From Candidatus Saccharibacteria bacterium oral taxon 488 (lineage in GTDB: Bacteria; Patescibacteriota; Saccharimonadia; Saccharimonadales; Saccharimonadaceae), in NCBI GenBank assembly GCA_013099015.1, contig CP039998.1, positions 620,001-684,000 of the forward strand: a stretch of DNA of 64,000 bases. The letters are read 5' to 3'. Shown here in pieces: positions 28,734-37,367 of the stretch. The translations under genes and the position numbers were made by a program. The notes beneath the pieces are model-generated. The model was not told the DNA's origin and did not search any database. It was given only the letters and a program-made list of their open reading frames with translations. Position 1 is the first letter of the stretch. The number at the start of each line of letters is the position of its first letter.

Positions 28734-29939
28734 TCATATTTCTAGTGTACCACCAACCTTTGGTCTACGCATAGCATACAGTGCATAGACACCGTCATTA
28801 GGACAATATACATCGACCTGCCAATCACCCAAACCCGCTACCCCCACAATCCGCTGCATTGTTTCGATTGACCGAGGCTGAATATGTGGCCACTGCACAA
28901 CATTAAGCGTAAATCCCAGCTGCGGATGCGTATCACGCATATTACCAACCAGCAGTAGCCCACCAGGCTTCACTAGTTGAGCAGCATTGGCTAGGAAAGT
29001 TGCCGCATTAACCTGCAACGCCGTCGGGCTTTCATCTGAAAGCACCTCAGGTACATACTCCAAAATTCCAACGGCATCGACTGCATCGTACGTAGCCACC
29101 TCAAGACCAACCTGCCGCCGCAGTGCTCGAGCCGCTACGTTCATTTGAGCGTCTACTGCGGGCAGGGCTACGCCCTGAGCACGCAGAATATTCATACAAC
29201 GAACGTCGGTAAACTGATCAACTTCCATTTCCTGAGCATACGCTTTTGCAGCACTGAGTGCTGACCGATCGAGATCAACCAGTGTGACTCGCGGCATGGT
29301 ACCACCACTCTCTTTAATGTGCCGGAGTGCATGACAAACCGGCTGAGCAGCACCGCAAGCCAGACTAACCCACTGCTGTTCTGCGGTGCCCGGAGACGCT
29401 TGATCAATAGCGTGCCTGGAAAGAATATCCTGAACAATTTCACCGCGACTGCGAATACCGTGCGCATCCAAAATGTTACAAGCCCAGTCGCGCACCGCTG
29501 GCGAGACTGGTTTGCCATTCGTTAATTGCTCAATACTCGGATCATATAACAAGTCCAGTGCCGACGCTGTCGGTATCAGTTCCAGCCAATTCTCGACGCC
29601 AGGAACCCGAGCGATCAACTCGTGTGTCGCTGGATTAGTATCATCAATCCTCGTTCGCTGGCGCCCAATCGCTGCGTTAAGATCACAATCACCATGAAAG
29701 CCCATACCAGCTAACTTTTCTAGCTCCGCCGTTATCCTCTCGTGTGATGATGTCTGATATTGGTCACATATCGACACCTGATGAATCTGCCAATTAGCTA
29801 CACCAATCTCTATGCCATGACCTGGCGCTTCGGCCGGTATCTTAGGCCAATCACCACGACCTGACTGAATATTCACCCCTTTACGCTGCTCTACTATCAC
29901 CTTGCCCACCTTTATAGTAATAGTTTTACAATACACCAC
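28734..29939 (-). CDS. Class I SAM-dependent methyltransferase-like protein
   Basis: Up to 401 residues. The SAM-binding motif I is LACGAAQPV (about 190-199), followed by the acidic ribose-binding VDLDRSALSAA, DAVDAVGILEYVP as the motif near the active site and LVKPGGLLLVGNM. The N-terminal 170 residues are of unknown type. The substrate is unknown. The start is uncertain: the longest frame begins with tandem GTG codons at 29939, while a GTG near 29900 has an AAAGGTGG-like site. Divergent from the response regulator, with only about 20 bp between the longest frame and its ATG. Confidence 0.65.
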   Translation of the reverse strand: MVYCKTITIKVGKVIVEQRKGVNIQSGRGDWPKIPAEAPGHGIEIGVANWQIHQVSICDQYQTSSHERITAELEKLAGMGFHGDCDLNAAIGRQRTRIDDTNPATHELIARVPGVENWLELIPTASALDLLYDPSIEQLTNGKPVSPAVRDWACNILDAHGIRSRGEIVQDILSRHAIDQASPGTAEQQWVSLACGAAQPVCHALRHIKESGGTMPRVTLVDLDRSALSAAKAYAQEMEVDQFTDVRCMNILRAQGVALPAVDAQMNVAARALRRQVGLEVATYDAVDAVGILEYVPEVLSDESPTALQVNAATFLANAAQLVKPGGLLLVGNMRDTHPQLGFTLNVVQWPHIQPRSIETMQRIVGVAGLGDWQVDVYCPNDGVYALYAMRRPKVGGTLEI

Positions 29940-29958
29940 TGCCTGCTATAATACAATT

Positions 29959-30330
29959 ATGGTTAAAATTGCTATCATTGAAGATGATGCCACAATCAGT
30001 CAGATGTACCGAATGAAGTTCGAGGCGGACGGATTTGACGTGCGGCTAGCCAGTAATGGGATTATCGGCGTCAGGTTAATTGAATCATTCCGCCCAGATA
30101 TCATTCTGCTTGATATCCAAATGCCAGAAATGGATGGAGCTGAGGCCCTGCAACATATTCGGTCACACACATGGGGCAAGACAATACCGGTTATCGTACT
30201 GACCAACCTCGGCGAAGAAGAAGCTCCGCGCGAGATGCGCTCACTCGGCATCCAAGGCTACATCGTCAAGGCCAACCTCACCCCGCGCCAAGTTGTCGCC
30301 CAGGTCAAATCAGTCATTACAAAGCCGTGA
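29959..30330 (+). CDS. Receiver-only response regulator (CheY-like)
   Basis: 123 residues, a single receiver domain. The acidic pair is EDD (about 8-10), the phospho-acceptor Asp is in LLDIQMP (near 53), the Thr is in VLTN and the Lys in GYIVKANL. No output domain, so it acts through protein contact or relays phosphate. TATAAT (29947-29952) ends 6 nt before ATG 29959, a leaderless start. The neighbouring sensor kinase is the obvious donor. Its stop lies 4 bp from the convergent folD stop. Confidence 0.9.
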   Translation: MVKIAIIEDDATISQMYRMKFEADGFDVRLASNGIIGVRLIESFRPDIILLDIQMPEMDGAEALQHIRSHTWGKTIPVIVLTNLGEEEAPREMRSLGIQGYIVKANLTPRQVVAQVKSVITKP

Positions 30331-30334
30331 GTTT

Positions 30335-31144
30335 CTACCGGATATTGACCCGGCGCAGGCACGCCGTAATGACATTATCAAACAATGCGCTCACCGTCAG
30401 CGGACCGACGCCGCCTTTTTCTGGTGTCAAGTGAATATCGGTGCGCGTCCGATTCACCGGTGCCACGTCACCAACAATCTTACCATCCTCCGAGGCGGTT
30501 CCTGCATCAACCACCACCGCACCAGGTCGGATCATATTCGGCTGGATCAATCCCGCCACACCAGTTGCCGTGACGATGACATCATATTCGTGTAGTCGCG
30601 ATAAATCATCACCCCTACTAAATACCGTTACGTCCAGCCCCGACGCTCGCCACATCCGCTCCAGCGGCGCACCGACCAGCCGCCCACGCCCGACAATAGC
30701 CAACCTTTTACCAGCCAGCTCCACGCTATAGCCCGCCAATAGCCAATTGATGGCCATCGGTGTCGCCGGGTCAAACAGCGTTCGCTCAGAATTAAGGCCA
30801 TCGACGTCTTTTTCTGGTGCCACCAGCCGCACAATTTGATCAGTCCGCTCTGGTTCAGCGAGCGGCAGTTGGACGATAATTCCTTGGACGTCATCACGTT
30901 GATTCAGCGCCGTGATTGTCTCCGGTAGCTGACGAGTCGCCACCCGACAAATTTCTACCTCAATCAAAATATCCGCACCGTAGCGCTGCTTGAGGCGCAT
31001 GTAGGTAGCGATGACCGGATTGTCCGAATCGGTGACGATGGCGAGGCGCGGCTGAATGCGGTGCGCTTGACGGAGCATGCGCACTTGCTTGGCCTGACGC
31101 TGCTTGATAAACGACGCGAGTTCTGCACCATTGAGAGATTTCAT
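30335..31144 (-). CDS. folD: Bifunctional methylenetetrahydrofolate dehydrogenase/cyclohydrolase
   Basis: Interconverts 5,10-methylene- and 10-formyl-tetrahydrofolate. About 269 residues. The catalytic Tyr/Lys pair lies in YMRLK (near 48-52), VQLPL and KDVDGLN follow, then the dinucleotide motif GRGRLVGAP and the terminal GGVGPLTV. The lengths of both domains fit the family. TACAAT (31156-31151) ends 6 nt before ATG 31144; an upstream in-frame ATG at 31168 lies beyond the box. With glyA at 35.5 kb it supplies one-carbon units. Confidence 0.93.
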   Translation of the reverse strand: MKSLNGAELASFIKQRQAKQVRMLRQAHRIQPRLAIVTDSDNPVIATYMRLKQRYGADILIEVEICRVATRQLPETITALNQRDDVQGIIVQLPLAEPERTDQIVRLVAPEKDVDGLNSERTLFDPATPMAINWLLAGYSVELAGKRLAIVGRGRLVGAPLERMWRASGLDVTVFSRGDDLSRLHEYDVIVTATGVAGLIQPNMIRPGAVVVDAGTASEDGKIVGDVAPVNRTRTDIHLTPEKGGVGPLTVSALFDNVITACLRRVNIR

Positions 31145-31223
31145 TGTTTGATTGTAGCAAATCAGCATGGGCGCGTCGAGCGCCTTGAGGATGGTAGCCG
31201 CCTGTGGTATAATCGGGAAGCTT

Positions 31224-31301
31224 GGCGGATGTAGCTCAGTTGGTTAGAGCGCTGGATTGTGGCTCCGGAGGCCGTGGGTTCGAGCCCCATCATTCGCCCC
31301 A
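31224..31301 (+). tRNA. tRNA-His (GTG)
   Basis: Anticodon loop TTGTGGC (GTG). The extra 5' G(-1) at 31224 pairs with C73 (31298), the tRNA-His hallmark. CCA is encoded, and a TATAAT box lies at 31208-31213. Confidence 0.95.
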
Positions 31302-31374
31302 AGCATTGTCCGTAGCAAAAGGTGCGACGCTATGTTTACCTTCACCACTCATTATGCTATAATCTGGACTGATT

Positions 31375-31451
31375 GGGCCAGTAGCTCAGCTGGTTAGAGC
31401 ACCTGCCTCTTAAGCAGGGTGTCGAGGGTTCGAGCCCCTCCTGGCCCTCCA
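31375..31451 (+). tRNA. tRNA-Lys (CTT)
   Basis: Acceptor GGGCCAG/CTGGCCC, anticodon stem CCTGC/GCAGG around CTCTTAA (CTT), T-loop TTCGAGC, encoded CCA. Confidence 0.95.
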
Positions 31452-31461
31452 AGGAATTATC

Positions 31462-31486
31462 AAACCCCAGTTTTTCTGGGGTTTTT
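31462..31486 (+). terminator. Terminator of the tRNA-His/tRNA-Lys unit
   Basis: AAACCCCAG (31462-31470), loop TTTTT, CTGGGGTTT (31476-31484) and further T: a textbook intrinsic terminator 10 bp after tRNA-Lys. Confidence 0.9.
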
Positions 31487-31510
31487 AGTATGCCTGGTAA
31501 ATCATACTGT

Positions 31511-31921
31511 TTATGAAAATGGATTATAGCCGCGTGAAGGCGGCTCTTGAAATCGAGGCGATGATGGTGACGGACAACCGGTACCGCCCTCGCTAGTGGG
31601 GCGAGGCGGCGGTGTATTTTGTGCCGATGACGACGGCTCCGCTTGGCGCAGTGGATTACCCACAAAGGTACGATTGGAAAGCGGAGCGTCGCTAGTCGTG
31701 TCATAGTCTTCCGCTATATCGCCGGTGCTTGCTGATGGTACATAACCACGCGCACCCAGCGCTGATGACTGATAATTCCCGATCCGCTGGCGATCGCAGT
31801 TGCGGTCGCTCACTCGACGACTTCGACCGGTATTACCAAACGCCGGCTGCGTCCGTGGCCGATGCGCCATTAACCGCTGAACTAACCGACGCGAAATTCG
31901 CGGTTTACCACTAGCATCCAT
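31511..31921 (-). CDS. Small disordered basic protein, function unknown
   Basis: 136 residues, rich in Arg, Ser and Pro, with no hydrophobic core or transmembrane helix. It begins with a basic Arg-rich half (ISRRLVQRLMAHRPR) and ends in a Pro/Ser/Gly-rich tail, so it is probably largely unstructured. No family recognised. An AAGGAGGG ribosome site lies 7 nt before the ATG, which is the main argument that it is real. It sits between the tRNA-Lys and tRNA-Arg genes. A nucleic-acid-binding role would fit the charge but is a guess. Confidence 0.5.
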   Translation of the reverse strand: MDASGKPRISRRLVQRLMAHRPRTQPAFGNTGRSRRVSDRNCDRQRIGNYQSSALGARGYVPSASTGDIAEDYDTTSDAPLSNRTFVGNPLRQAEPSSSAQNTPPPRPTSEGGTGCPSPSSPRFQEPPSRGYNPFS

Positions 31922-31943
31922 ATGACCCTCCTTCGATCATTCC

Positions 31944-32020
31944 TGGCGCCCCGAGTAGGATTCGAACCTACGACCTTAGGCTTAGAAGTCCTCTGCTCTA
32001 TCCAGCTGAGCTATCAGGGC
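31944..32020 (-). tRNA. tRNA-Arg (TCT)
   Basis: Minus-strand cloverleaf: acceptor GCCCTGA/TCGGGGC, loop CTTCTAA (TCT), T-arm GTAGG/CCTAC, encoded CCA. The anticodon stem GAGGA/GCCTA has non-Watson-Crick pairs at both ends (G-A and A-G), leaving only three normal pairs. Confidence 0.9.
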
Positions 32021-32063
32021 ATGTTCACATTATAGCATCTTTCTGGTACAATAGTGCAAGCTC

Positions 32064-32138
32064 GCGGGTGTAGTACAGCGGCTAGTATGCAAGTTTTCCA
32101 AACTTGAGATGGGAGTTCGATTCTCCCCACCCGCACCA
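32064..32138 (+). tRNA. tRNA-Gly (TCC)
   Basis: Acceptor GCGGGTG/CACCCGC, anticodon stem CAAGT/ACTTG around TTTCCAA (TCC), T-loop TTCGATT, encoded CCA. TACAAT at 32047-32052 is the likely -10 box. Divergent from tRNA-Arg. Confidence 0.95.
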
Positions 32139-32173
32139 ATGTAAGATAATTTCAATCCGCAAAAAAGGGCATC

Positions 32174-33943
32174 ATGGATTCATATTCATACACAAACACT
32201 TCACCATACCAGCCACAGGACATTGAAGACGCCTCCGAATTTTATGACGTGATTGAGCGTAGCAACCTAACGCATCAACTGTCTGAGTCACGGCCGTACG
32301 TTTACTGGACAATGGAAATTTATGACAAAGCCAACGGCATCAAAGGCGGTGGCGGCCTGGGCGTATTGGCGGCAGACACGCGGCGGGTAGCCGAAAAGCT
32401 AGAAGTGCCATTTGTGGTGGTGACGCCATTTTACCGCAGCGAATCACATCAAAAAATTACCAACCTCGCACAAACTGAATACGTTGAGAAGGTCTCGCCT
32501 CAAGAGTATGGCTTTCATTATATTGATGAGGTTTCGGTTAGCTCCGCCGGCTTTCCCGATGCTAGTTTAAGTATTTTCAAAAAGACACTTGGCTCGACTC
32601 AATTTGTTACCATCTCAGAGCCAAACTTTGGACAGTTATACGAAGGCGAAGGCTCGGGTGATCACCGGCTGTACCAAGAAGTAGCGCTTGGGTTTGGCGG
32701 CTATAAAGCCTTGAAATTACTCGGCATCAAGCCAGCCGTCATCCAGCTCAACGAAACCGCGACAATTTTTGCGGCGTTGGCTCGACTGGATGAACTATGC
32801 GCCAATGGCATGAACCTATATGAAGCAATCGTTTACGTCCGCAAACACACGCTCTACACCAACCACACCCTACTCCAGGCGGCTGAACCAGAGTTTCACC
32901 GCTCGCAATTTGAAAAATTAGTACTGCCAAACCTCAAAAGCAACGCCGTGCGCTGCTGGCTGATGGAGCAATTTCGGGGAGACCACTTGCGACCAAACTT
33001 GTTGGCAATTGAGCTGACCGAAGCCAAAAATGGCGTCAGTAAACTGCACGCCCGCGTGGCAAATTTCCGCGACCGCAACAACGACAAGGTCAAGTTTCAC
33101 GCCATCACCAACGGCATTGACCTCGAGACATGGGTACTGCCGGAAATCCTGCAGGCTTATCGTGAACATGCCATACTTGATAAATTTGGCCTGCCGACCG
33201 AACAGTATCAAGAGGCAATCACTGGGCTATCAGCCGCTACTATTCGATCACTTAAGCGTACTGGTCGGCTGGAATTAAATAGAATTCTCGCAAGGCGCAA
33301 GGATCAATACAACAATCCAGTTCACCTACCCGAAGGCGCACTGGTATTTGACTTCAAACGGCGATTTGCCAATTACAAGCGACCACACCTGGCATTTGAG
33401 CGCCCAGAGATGCTCAAGCAGATTTTGCTCGATAGCAACGCTCACTACATTCTTGCCGGTAAGGTTCATCAGGGCGATCATGATATGTATCAGCAGCTCC
33501 TGACCATCCTCAAGCTCGTCGATAGCGACCCTGTCCTGCGTGAGCGCGTCCACTACATTCAAGATTACGACGAGACCCTGGGACGAGCGCTGGCGATTGG
33601 CTCAGACGTTGCTATCAACGTGCCGATCATTGGCCTCGAGGCCTGCGGTACATCATGGGAAAAAGACATCGCCAATCTCAAGCTGCTCATCTCTACCAGT
33701 GACGGTGGTGTTGCTGACATTAAACCAATTGCCTGTCTCGAGGTGAGCGGTGTAAGTCCAGAGGACGAAACCACCTCGCTCTACGCTAATATGCGGCGGG
33801 CGGCACAAATTATCGCTAACGACGAGCTGCTGATACAACACATTCATCGCCAGCTCATAGCCTATCTACCGATCATATCAGGTGCACGAATGCTCAAGGA
33901 TTATCTCAAGTTTCTGTTTCCCGCCCGCCACACAACCAAATAG
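32174..33943 (+). CDS. glgP: Alpha-glucan phosphorylase (GT35, short type)
   Basis: Releases glucose-1-phosphate from glycogen or maltodextrin using pyridoxal phosphate. 589 residues, the short form (TIGR02094-type) rather than the 800-residue enzyme. Recognisable are GGGGLGVLAADT near the start, QLNETATIF in the middle, FDFKRRFANYKRP, and EACGTSWEKDIANLKL with STSDGG, where the Lys of the WEK segment is the candidate PLP lysine. The start lies 35 bp after tRNA-Gly with only a weak AAGGG site, so read-through from the tRNA promoter is possible. Works with the branching enzyme at 6-8 kb. Confidence 0.9.
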   Translation: MDSYSYTNTSPYQPQDIEDASEFYDVIERSNLTHQLSESRPYVYWTMEIYDKANGIKGGGGLGVLAADTRRVAEKLEVPFVVVTPFYRSESHQKITNLAQTEYVEKVSPQEYGFHYIDEVSVSSAGFPDASLSIFKKTLGSTQFVTISEPNFGQLYEGEGSGDHRLYQEVALGFGGYKALKLLGIKPAVIQLNETATIFAALARLDELCANGMNLYEAIVYVRKHTLYTNHTLLQAAEPEFHRSQFEKLVLPNLKSNAVRCWLMEQFRGDHLRPNLLAIELTEAKNGVSKLHARVANFRDRNNDKVKFHAITNGIDLETWVLPEILQAYREHAILDKFGLPTEQYQEAITGLSAATIRSLKRTGRLELNRILARRKDQYNNPVHLPEGALVFDFKRRFANYKRPHLAFERPEMLKQILLDSNAHYILAGKVHQGDHDMYQQLLTILKLVDSDPVLRERVHYIQDYDETLGRALAIGSDVAINVPIIGLEACGTSWEKDIANLKLLISTSDGGVADIKPIACLEVSGVSPEDETTSLYANMRRAAQIIANDELLIQHIHRQLIAYLPIISGARMLKDYLKFLFPARHTTK

Positions 33944-33967
33944 AGCCGATGGCAGAACACTCCGTAG

Positions 33968-35491
33968 CTACTCGGTGATAACTTCAATCTCTGCACCCAG
34001 TGAATTGAGCCGCTGTGCTAGTTCCTCGTAGCCGCGATTGATTGAATACACATCGCGCAGGATTGACACGCCCGGCGCCGCTAACATGGCGAGCAGCACC
34101 ACAACCGACGGCCGCAGCGCTGGCGGTGCCACAACATCAGCGGGCTTCCACCTGGTCGGGCCAGTGATATACACCCGATGCGGATCAACCAGCTCGATCT
34201 GCGCATTCAATTTACTCAGCTCGGTGAAATAAATCGCTCGGTTCTCGTAACTCCAGTCGTGCACCAATGTCCGGCCTTTAGCGACGGTCGCAATCAGCCC
34301 CAAGAACGGCAGGTTGTCCATATTAATCCCCGGAAACGGCAGCGCGTGAATCTTGTCCTTTGGCGCAACCAACTTGGAGTGTTTCAGCGTGATATCCACC
34401 AAGCGAGTACGACCGTTGTTGGCTGCATACTCCTCACTTAACTCATATTGCAAACCCATCTCAGCCAATGTTGCCAGCTCAATTTCCAAAAACTCAATTG
34501 GTGCCCGGCGCACCGTGATTTCTGAATCAGTCACCACGGCCGCCGCGATAAAGCTCATCGCCTCGATCGGGTCTTCAGACGGGTAATAATCGACTGTCGT
34601 ATTGATGTGCGACCGGCCCGTGATTTTTAGCGTCGTTGTACCAATTCCTTCAATGGTCACGCCCAATTTCTGCAAGAAGAAACACACATCCTGCACCATG
34701 TAGTTCGGGCTGGCGTTGCGGATGATGGTGGTGTCTGGTGACAGAGCCGCCGCCATGATAACGTTTTCCGTCACCGTGTCGCCGCGTTCAGTCAATAAAA
34801 TTATCCGATCGCCCGTTGTCGGCTCGACGCGCGCATGATAGTACCCACCTTCGGCCGCTACCTGCATCCCAAAATGCTTCAGACCCGACAGATGTGGCTC
34901 CACCGTGCGCTTGCCGAGATTACAGCCACCAGCAAATGGCAACTGAAAATCATGATATTGATGAAGCAGCGGGCCAAGGAACATGATCACGGTACGCGTG
35001 CGTTTAGCGGCAGCGATATCCATATCCTCCAGCCTCAGCCGCGCAGGTGGTATAATCTCCAGGTCGTTCTTTCGCAGCCAGCGGGTCCTGACACCAATCG
35101 AGTTGAGTACCTCGATGATCCGGTTAACCTCCTCGATACGTGCCACATGACGCAAGGTCGTTTTTCCCCTGTTGAGCAAGCTAGCGCAGAGCAGCCCCAC
35201 GGCTGCATTCTTGCTCGTTTTGACCGATATATCACCAGAAAGTTTTTTACCGCCATGCACCCGAAAGTTCATCTTGCCTGAGTGATTGAGCGTAACGATA
35301 TCACAATTGAGTACATCGCTAATCCTCATTAGCATCTCGACGCTAATATTCTGACCGCCGTTCTCGATACGGTTAATGGCACTTTGTGATGTACCAATGG
35401 CCTCAGCTAGCTGTGTCTGGGTGAGGCCTTTACGATTACGATTTTCGGTGATAATAACGCCGATTTTTTGGAGATAGTCATTCATGCTCAT
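33968..35491 (-). CDS. murA: XRE-type HTH domain fused to MurA (UDP-GlcNAc enolpyruvyl transferase)
   Basis: First committed step of peptidoglycan synthesis, adding enolpyruvate to UDP-GlcNAc. About 507 residues, roughly 80 more than ordinary MurA. The extra N-terminus (about 5-70) is a complete Cro/XRE helix-turn-helix (KGLTQTQLAEAIGTSQSAINRIENG). From about residue 75 the MurA fold follows, with the N-terminal KTSKNAA element and the catalytic-loop Cys in FAGGCNLGKR, the fosfomycin target. TATATT (35504-35499) ends 7 nt before ATG 35491, leaderless. A palindrome over its promoter suggests that the enzyme binds its own control region. Confidence 0.9.
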   Translation of the reverse strand: MSMNDYLQKIGVIITENRNRKGLTQTQLAEAIGTSQSAINRIENGGQNISVEMLMRISDVLNCDIVTLNHSGKMNFRVHGGKKLSGDISVKTSKNAAVGLLCASLLNRGKTTLRHVARIEEVNRIIEVLNSIGVRTRWLRKNDLEIIPPARLRLEDMDIAAAKRTRTVIMFLGPLLHQYHDFQLPFAGGCNLGKRTVEPHLSGLKHFGMQVAAEGGYYHARVEPTTGDRIILLTERGDTVTENVIMAAALSPDTTIIRNASPNYMVQDVCFFLQKLGVTIEGIGTTTLKITGRSHINTTVDYYPSEDPIEAMSFIAAAVVTDSEITVRRAPIEFLEIELATLAEMGLQYELSEEYAANNGRTRLVDITLKHSKLVAPKDKIHALPFPGINMDNLPFLGLIATVAKGRTLVHDWSYENRAIYFTELSKLNAQIELVDPHRVYITGPTRWKPADVVAPPALRPSVVVLLAMLAAPGVSILRDVYSINRGYEELAQRLNSLGAEIEVITE

Positions 35492-35495
35492 AGCG

Positions 35496-35537
35496 TACAA
35501 TATATCACACATGATATATGTTGTAAAGTGCTATAAT
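35496..35537. promoter_or_regulatory. Divergent murA/glyA control region with inverted repeat
   Basis: ATATATC (35500-35506) and GATATAT (35513-35519) form a perfect 7-bp inverted repeat with 6-bp spacer, flanked by TACAA and TTGTA. It covers the murA -10 box (35504-35499). The glyA -10 TATAAT is at 35532-35537. A good candidate operator for the HTH part of MurA. Confidence 0.55.
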
Positions 35538-35558
35538 AGAGGAAAAGGAGGGAGTGTC

Positions 35559-36830
35559 ATGCAAGATACACAGGTCGCCGATTTGATTGCGGCAGAAATA
35601 AAACGGCAGCAGTTGGGGATCGAAATGATCCCAAGCGAAAATTACGTTTCAACTAGTGTACTCAAGGCGCTGGGCAGCGTCTTTACCAACAAATATTCTG
35701 AAGGTTACCCCGGCCGGCGCTATTACGGCGGACAAGAAAACACCGACCAAATTGAACAGCTGGCGATTGACCGCGCTAAACAGCTATTCGGCGCTGATCA
35801 CGCTAATGTTCAGCCGCACTCCGGCGCCCAGGCCAACGAGGCCGTATATTATGCGTGGTGCGAGCCGGGCGATACCATTCTGGCCATGGATTTGGCGCAC
35901 GGCGGCCACTTAACGCACGGCGCGCCAGTCACCCGCTCAGCCCGCGAATATACCTTCGTCCGCTACGGCATCAAGGATGTCGAGACTGGCGAAATTGACT
36001 ATGAAGAAATTCGCCGATTGGCGCTAGAACATCGGCCAAAAATCATCTTGGCGGGCTTCTCGGCCTATCCGCGCGAGCTAGGTTACACCAAGTTTGCCGA
36101 GATTGGCAACGAAGTTGGCGCCATGCTGATGGCAGATATGAGCCACATCGCTGGGCTGATCGTTGGCGGCGTGGCTAAAAATCCGTTTGACTATGGCTTT
36201 CACGTTATCACCACTACCACGCACAAAACCTTGCGCGGCCCGCGCGGCGGCTTGATTTTGTCGAGGGGCATAGCTAGCAATCCTTTGAAACGGCCAGAAA
36301 AAACCTTGGAAAACTTGCCAACGCTGATCGACCGGGCGGTCTTCCCTGGCACGCAAGGCGGCCCACACATGCACACCATCGCCGCCAAGGCAGTGGCCTT
36401 TGGCGAGGCGCTCCGCCCAGAGTTCACGGAATACGCCCAGCAAATCGTAAAGAATGCGGCCGTGCTGGCAGATGAATTGAAACGCGGCGGCTTGAAATTA
36501 GTGACAGGCGGCACCAGCAACCATCTGGTGTTGGCAGATGTCTATGGTAGCTTCGGCATTGACGGCAAGACTGCTCAGGAGCGATTGGAGGCCAGTGGCA
36601 TCACCGCCAACGCCAATGCTATACCGAACGACACCCTACCGCCATTCCGTCCAAGCGGCCTGCGCCTCGGTACGCCAGCGGTGACGACGCGCGGCATGAC
36701 GGAGGCGGAAGTCAAACAGATTGCCGAGTGGATTATTACAGCGATAACCGCAGATGACCCGACAGAATACGCAAAAATTAAGCAACAAACTACTAGCCTT
36801 GCGGCGCGTTTTCCGCTACCATATAACTAA
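35559..36830 (+). CDS. glyA: Serine hydroxymethyltransferase
   Basis: PLP enzyme converting serine and tetrahydrofolate to glycine and methylenetetrahydrofolate. 423 residues, normal length. Starts EIKRQQLGIEMIPSENYVS; has NKYSEGYPGRRYYGG, the PLP-lysine motif TTTTHKTLRGPRGG and a C-terminal TPAVTTRGM. The ATG at 35559 has AAGGAGG immediately upstream and a TATAAT box at 35532-35537; an in-frame ATG at 35484 lies before that promoter. Divergent from HTH-murA. The pilin gene that follows has no clear promoter of its own and may be read through from here. Confidence 0.96.
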   Translation: MQDTQVADLIAAEIKRQQLGIEMIPSENYVSTSVLKALGSVFTNKYSEGYPGRRYYGGQENTDQIEQLAIDRAKQLFGADHANVQPHSGAQANEAVYYAWCEPGDTILAMDLAHGGHLTHGAPVTRSAREYTFVRYGIKDVETGEIDYEEIRRLALEHRPKIILAGFSAYPRELGYTKFAEIGNEVGAMLMADMSHIAGLIVGGVAKNPFDYGFHVITTTTHKTLRGPRGGLILSRGIASNPLKRPEKTLENLPTLIDRAVFPGTQGGPHMHTIAAKAVAFGEALRPEFTEYAQQIVKNAAVLADELKRGGLKLVTGGTSNHLVLADVYGSFGIDGKTAQERLEASGITANANAIPNDTLPPFRPSGLRLGTPAVTTRGMTEAEVKQIAEWIITAITADDPTEYAKIKQQTTSLAARFPLPYN

Positions 36831-36844
36831 TACTAAATAACTTG

Positions 36845-36993
36845 GGGGGCAAATCAGAAATGATTTCTTCAAACAAAACTAAAGGTTTCACATTGGTTGA
36901 GCTCTTGATCGTTATCGTGGTCATCGCTATCTTGGCTGCTATTTCGATTGTGGCGTACAATGGTGTGACAAATAAGGCTCGGGATGATGAGCG
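36845..36993 (+). repeat. Left arm of 149-bp inverted repeat (pilin N-terminal cassette)
   Basis: Starts at GGGGGC before the pilin ATG and runs through its first 44 codons. By direct reading it is identical to the reverse complement of 37684-37832. Confidence 0.9.
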
Positions 36994-37282
36994 AGTGGCT
37001 GATGCACGAGATATTATTAACGCTGCTGCAGTGTACAACTCAGAGAATGCCCATTGGCCAACAATATCAGAGCTAGGATCATTCAACACGGTTAAACTTT
37101 CAAATCAGACAAAGAGTCGTCTTGGAACTGTGGCACCAAGTGCAGGTGATAAGAATAAATACCAATACAAGCTGTGCGGGACTGCTCCGAATTTCACTGG
37201 GGCGAAAGTCACTTACTGGAAGGAGGTCATTAGTAGTCATGAGCACCACGAGAAAACAGTAAGCAGTGGCAGCGGTTGCTAA
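36860..37282 (+). CDS. Type IV prepilin-like protein (copy 1)
   Basis: 140 residues. A class III prepilin start with a short basic leader, cleavage site G/FTLVE and a hydrophobic helix (FTLVELLIVIVVIAILAAIS), then a variable globular part ending in a two-cysteine loop (one Cys in KLCGTAP, one at the C-terminus). Exported and cleaved by a prepilin peptidase, then assembled into a pilus. The ATG follows a G-rich AGGGGG-like site. The first 44 codons are identical to copy 2 at 37368; the remaining part differs. It lies 29 bp after glyA and probably shares its transcript. Confidence 0.9.
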   Translation: MISSNKTKGFTLVELLIVIVVIAILAAISIVAYNGVTNKARDDERVADARDIINAAAVYNSENAHWPTISELGSFNTVKLSNQTKSRLGTVAPSAGDKNKYQYKLCGTAPNFTGAKVTYWKEVISSHEHHEKTVSSGSGC

Positions 37283-37296
37283 AGAGACACGTTACC

Positions 37297-37342
37297 ATAA
37301 ATAAAATAATCCCCGACACTGGCCGGGGATTATTTTATTTAT
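37297..37342. terminator. Bidirectional terminator between the two pilins
   Basis: A perfect 19-bp stem (37297-37315 with 37324-37342) and 8-nt loop. The GC core is flanked by A/T-rich ends, so each strand yields a stem followed by a T-rich tail. It serves both convergent pilin genes. Confidence 0.85.
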
Positions 37343-37367
37343 ATTAAGAGCTCCTATCCTGCAGGGA

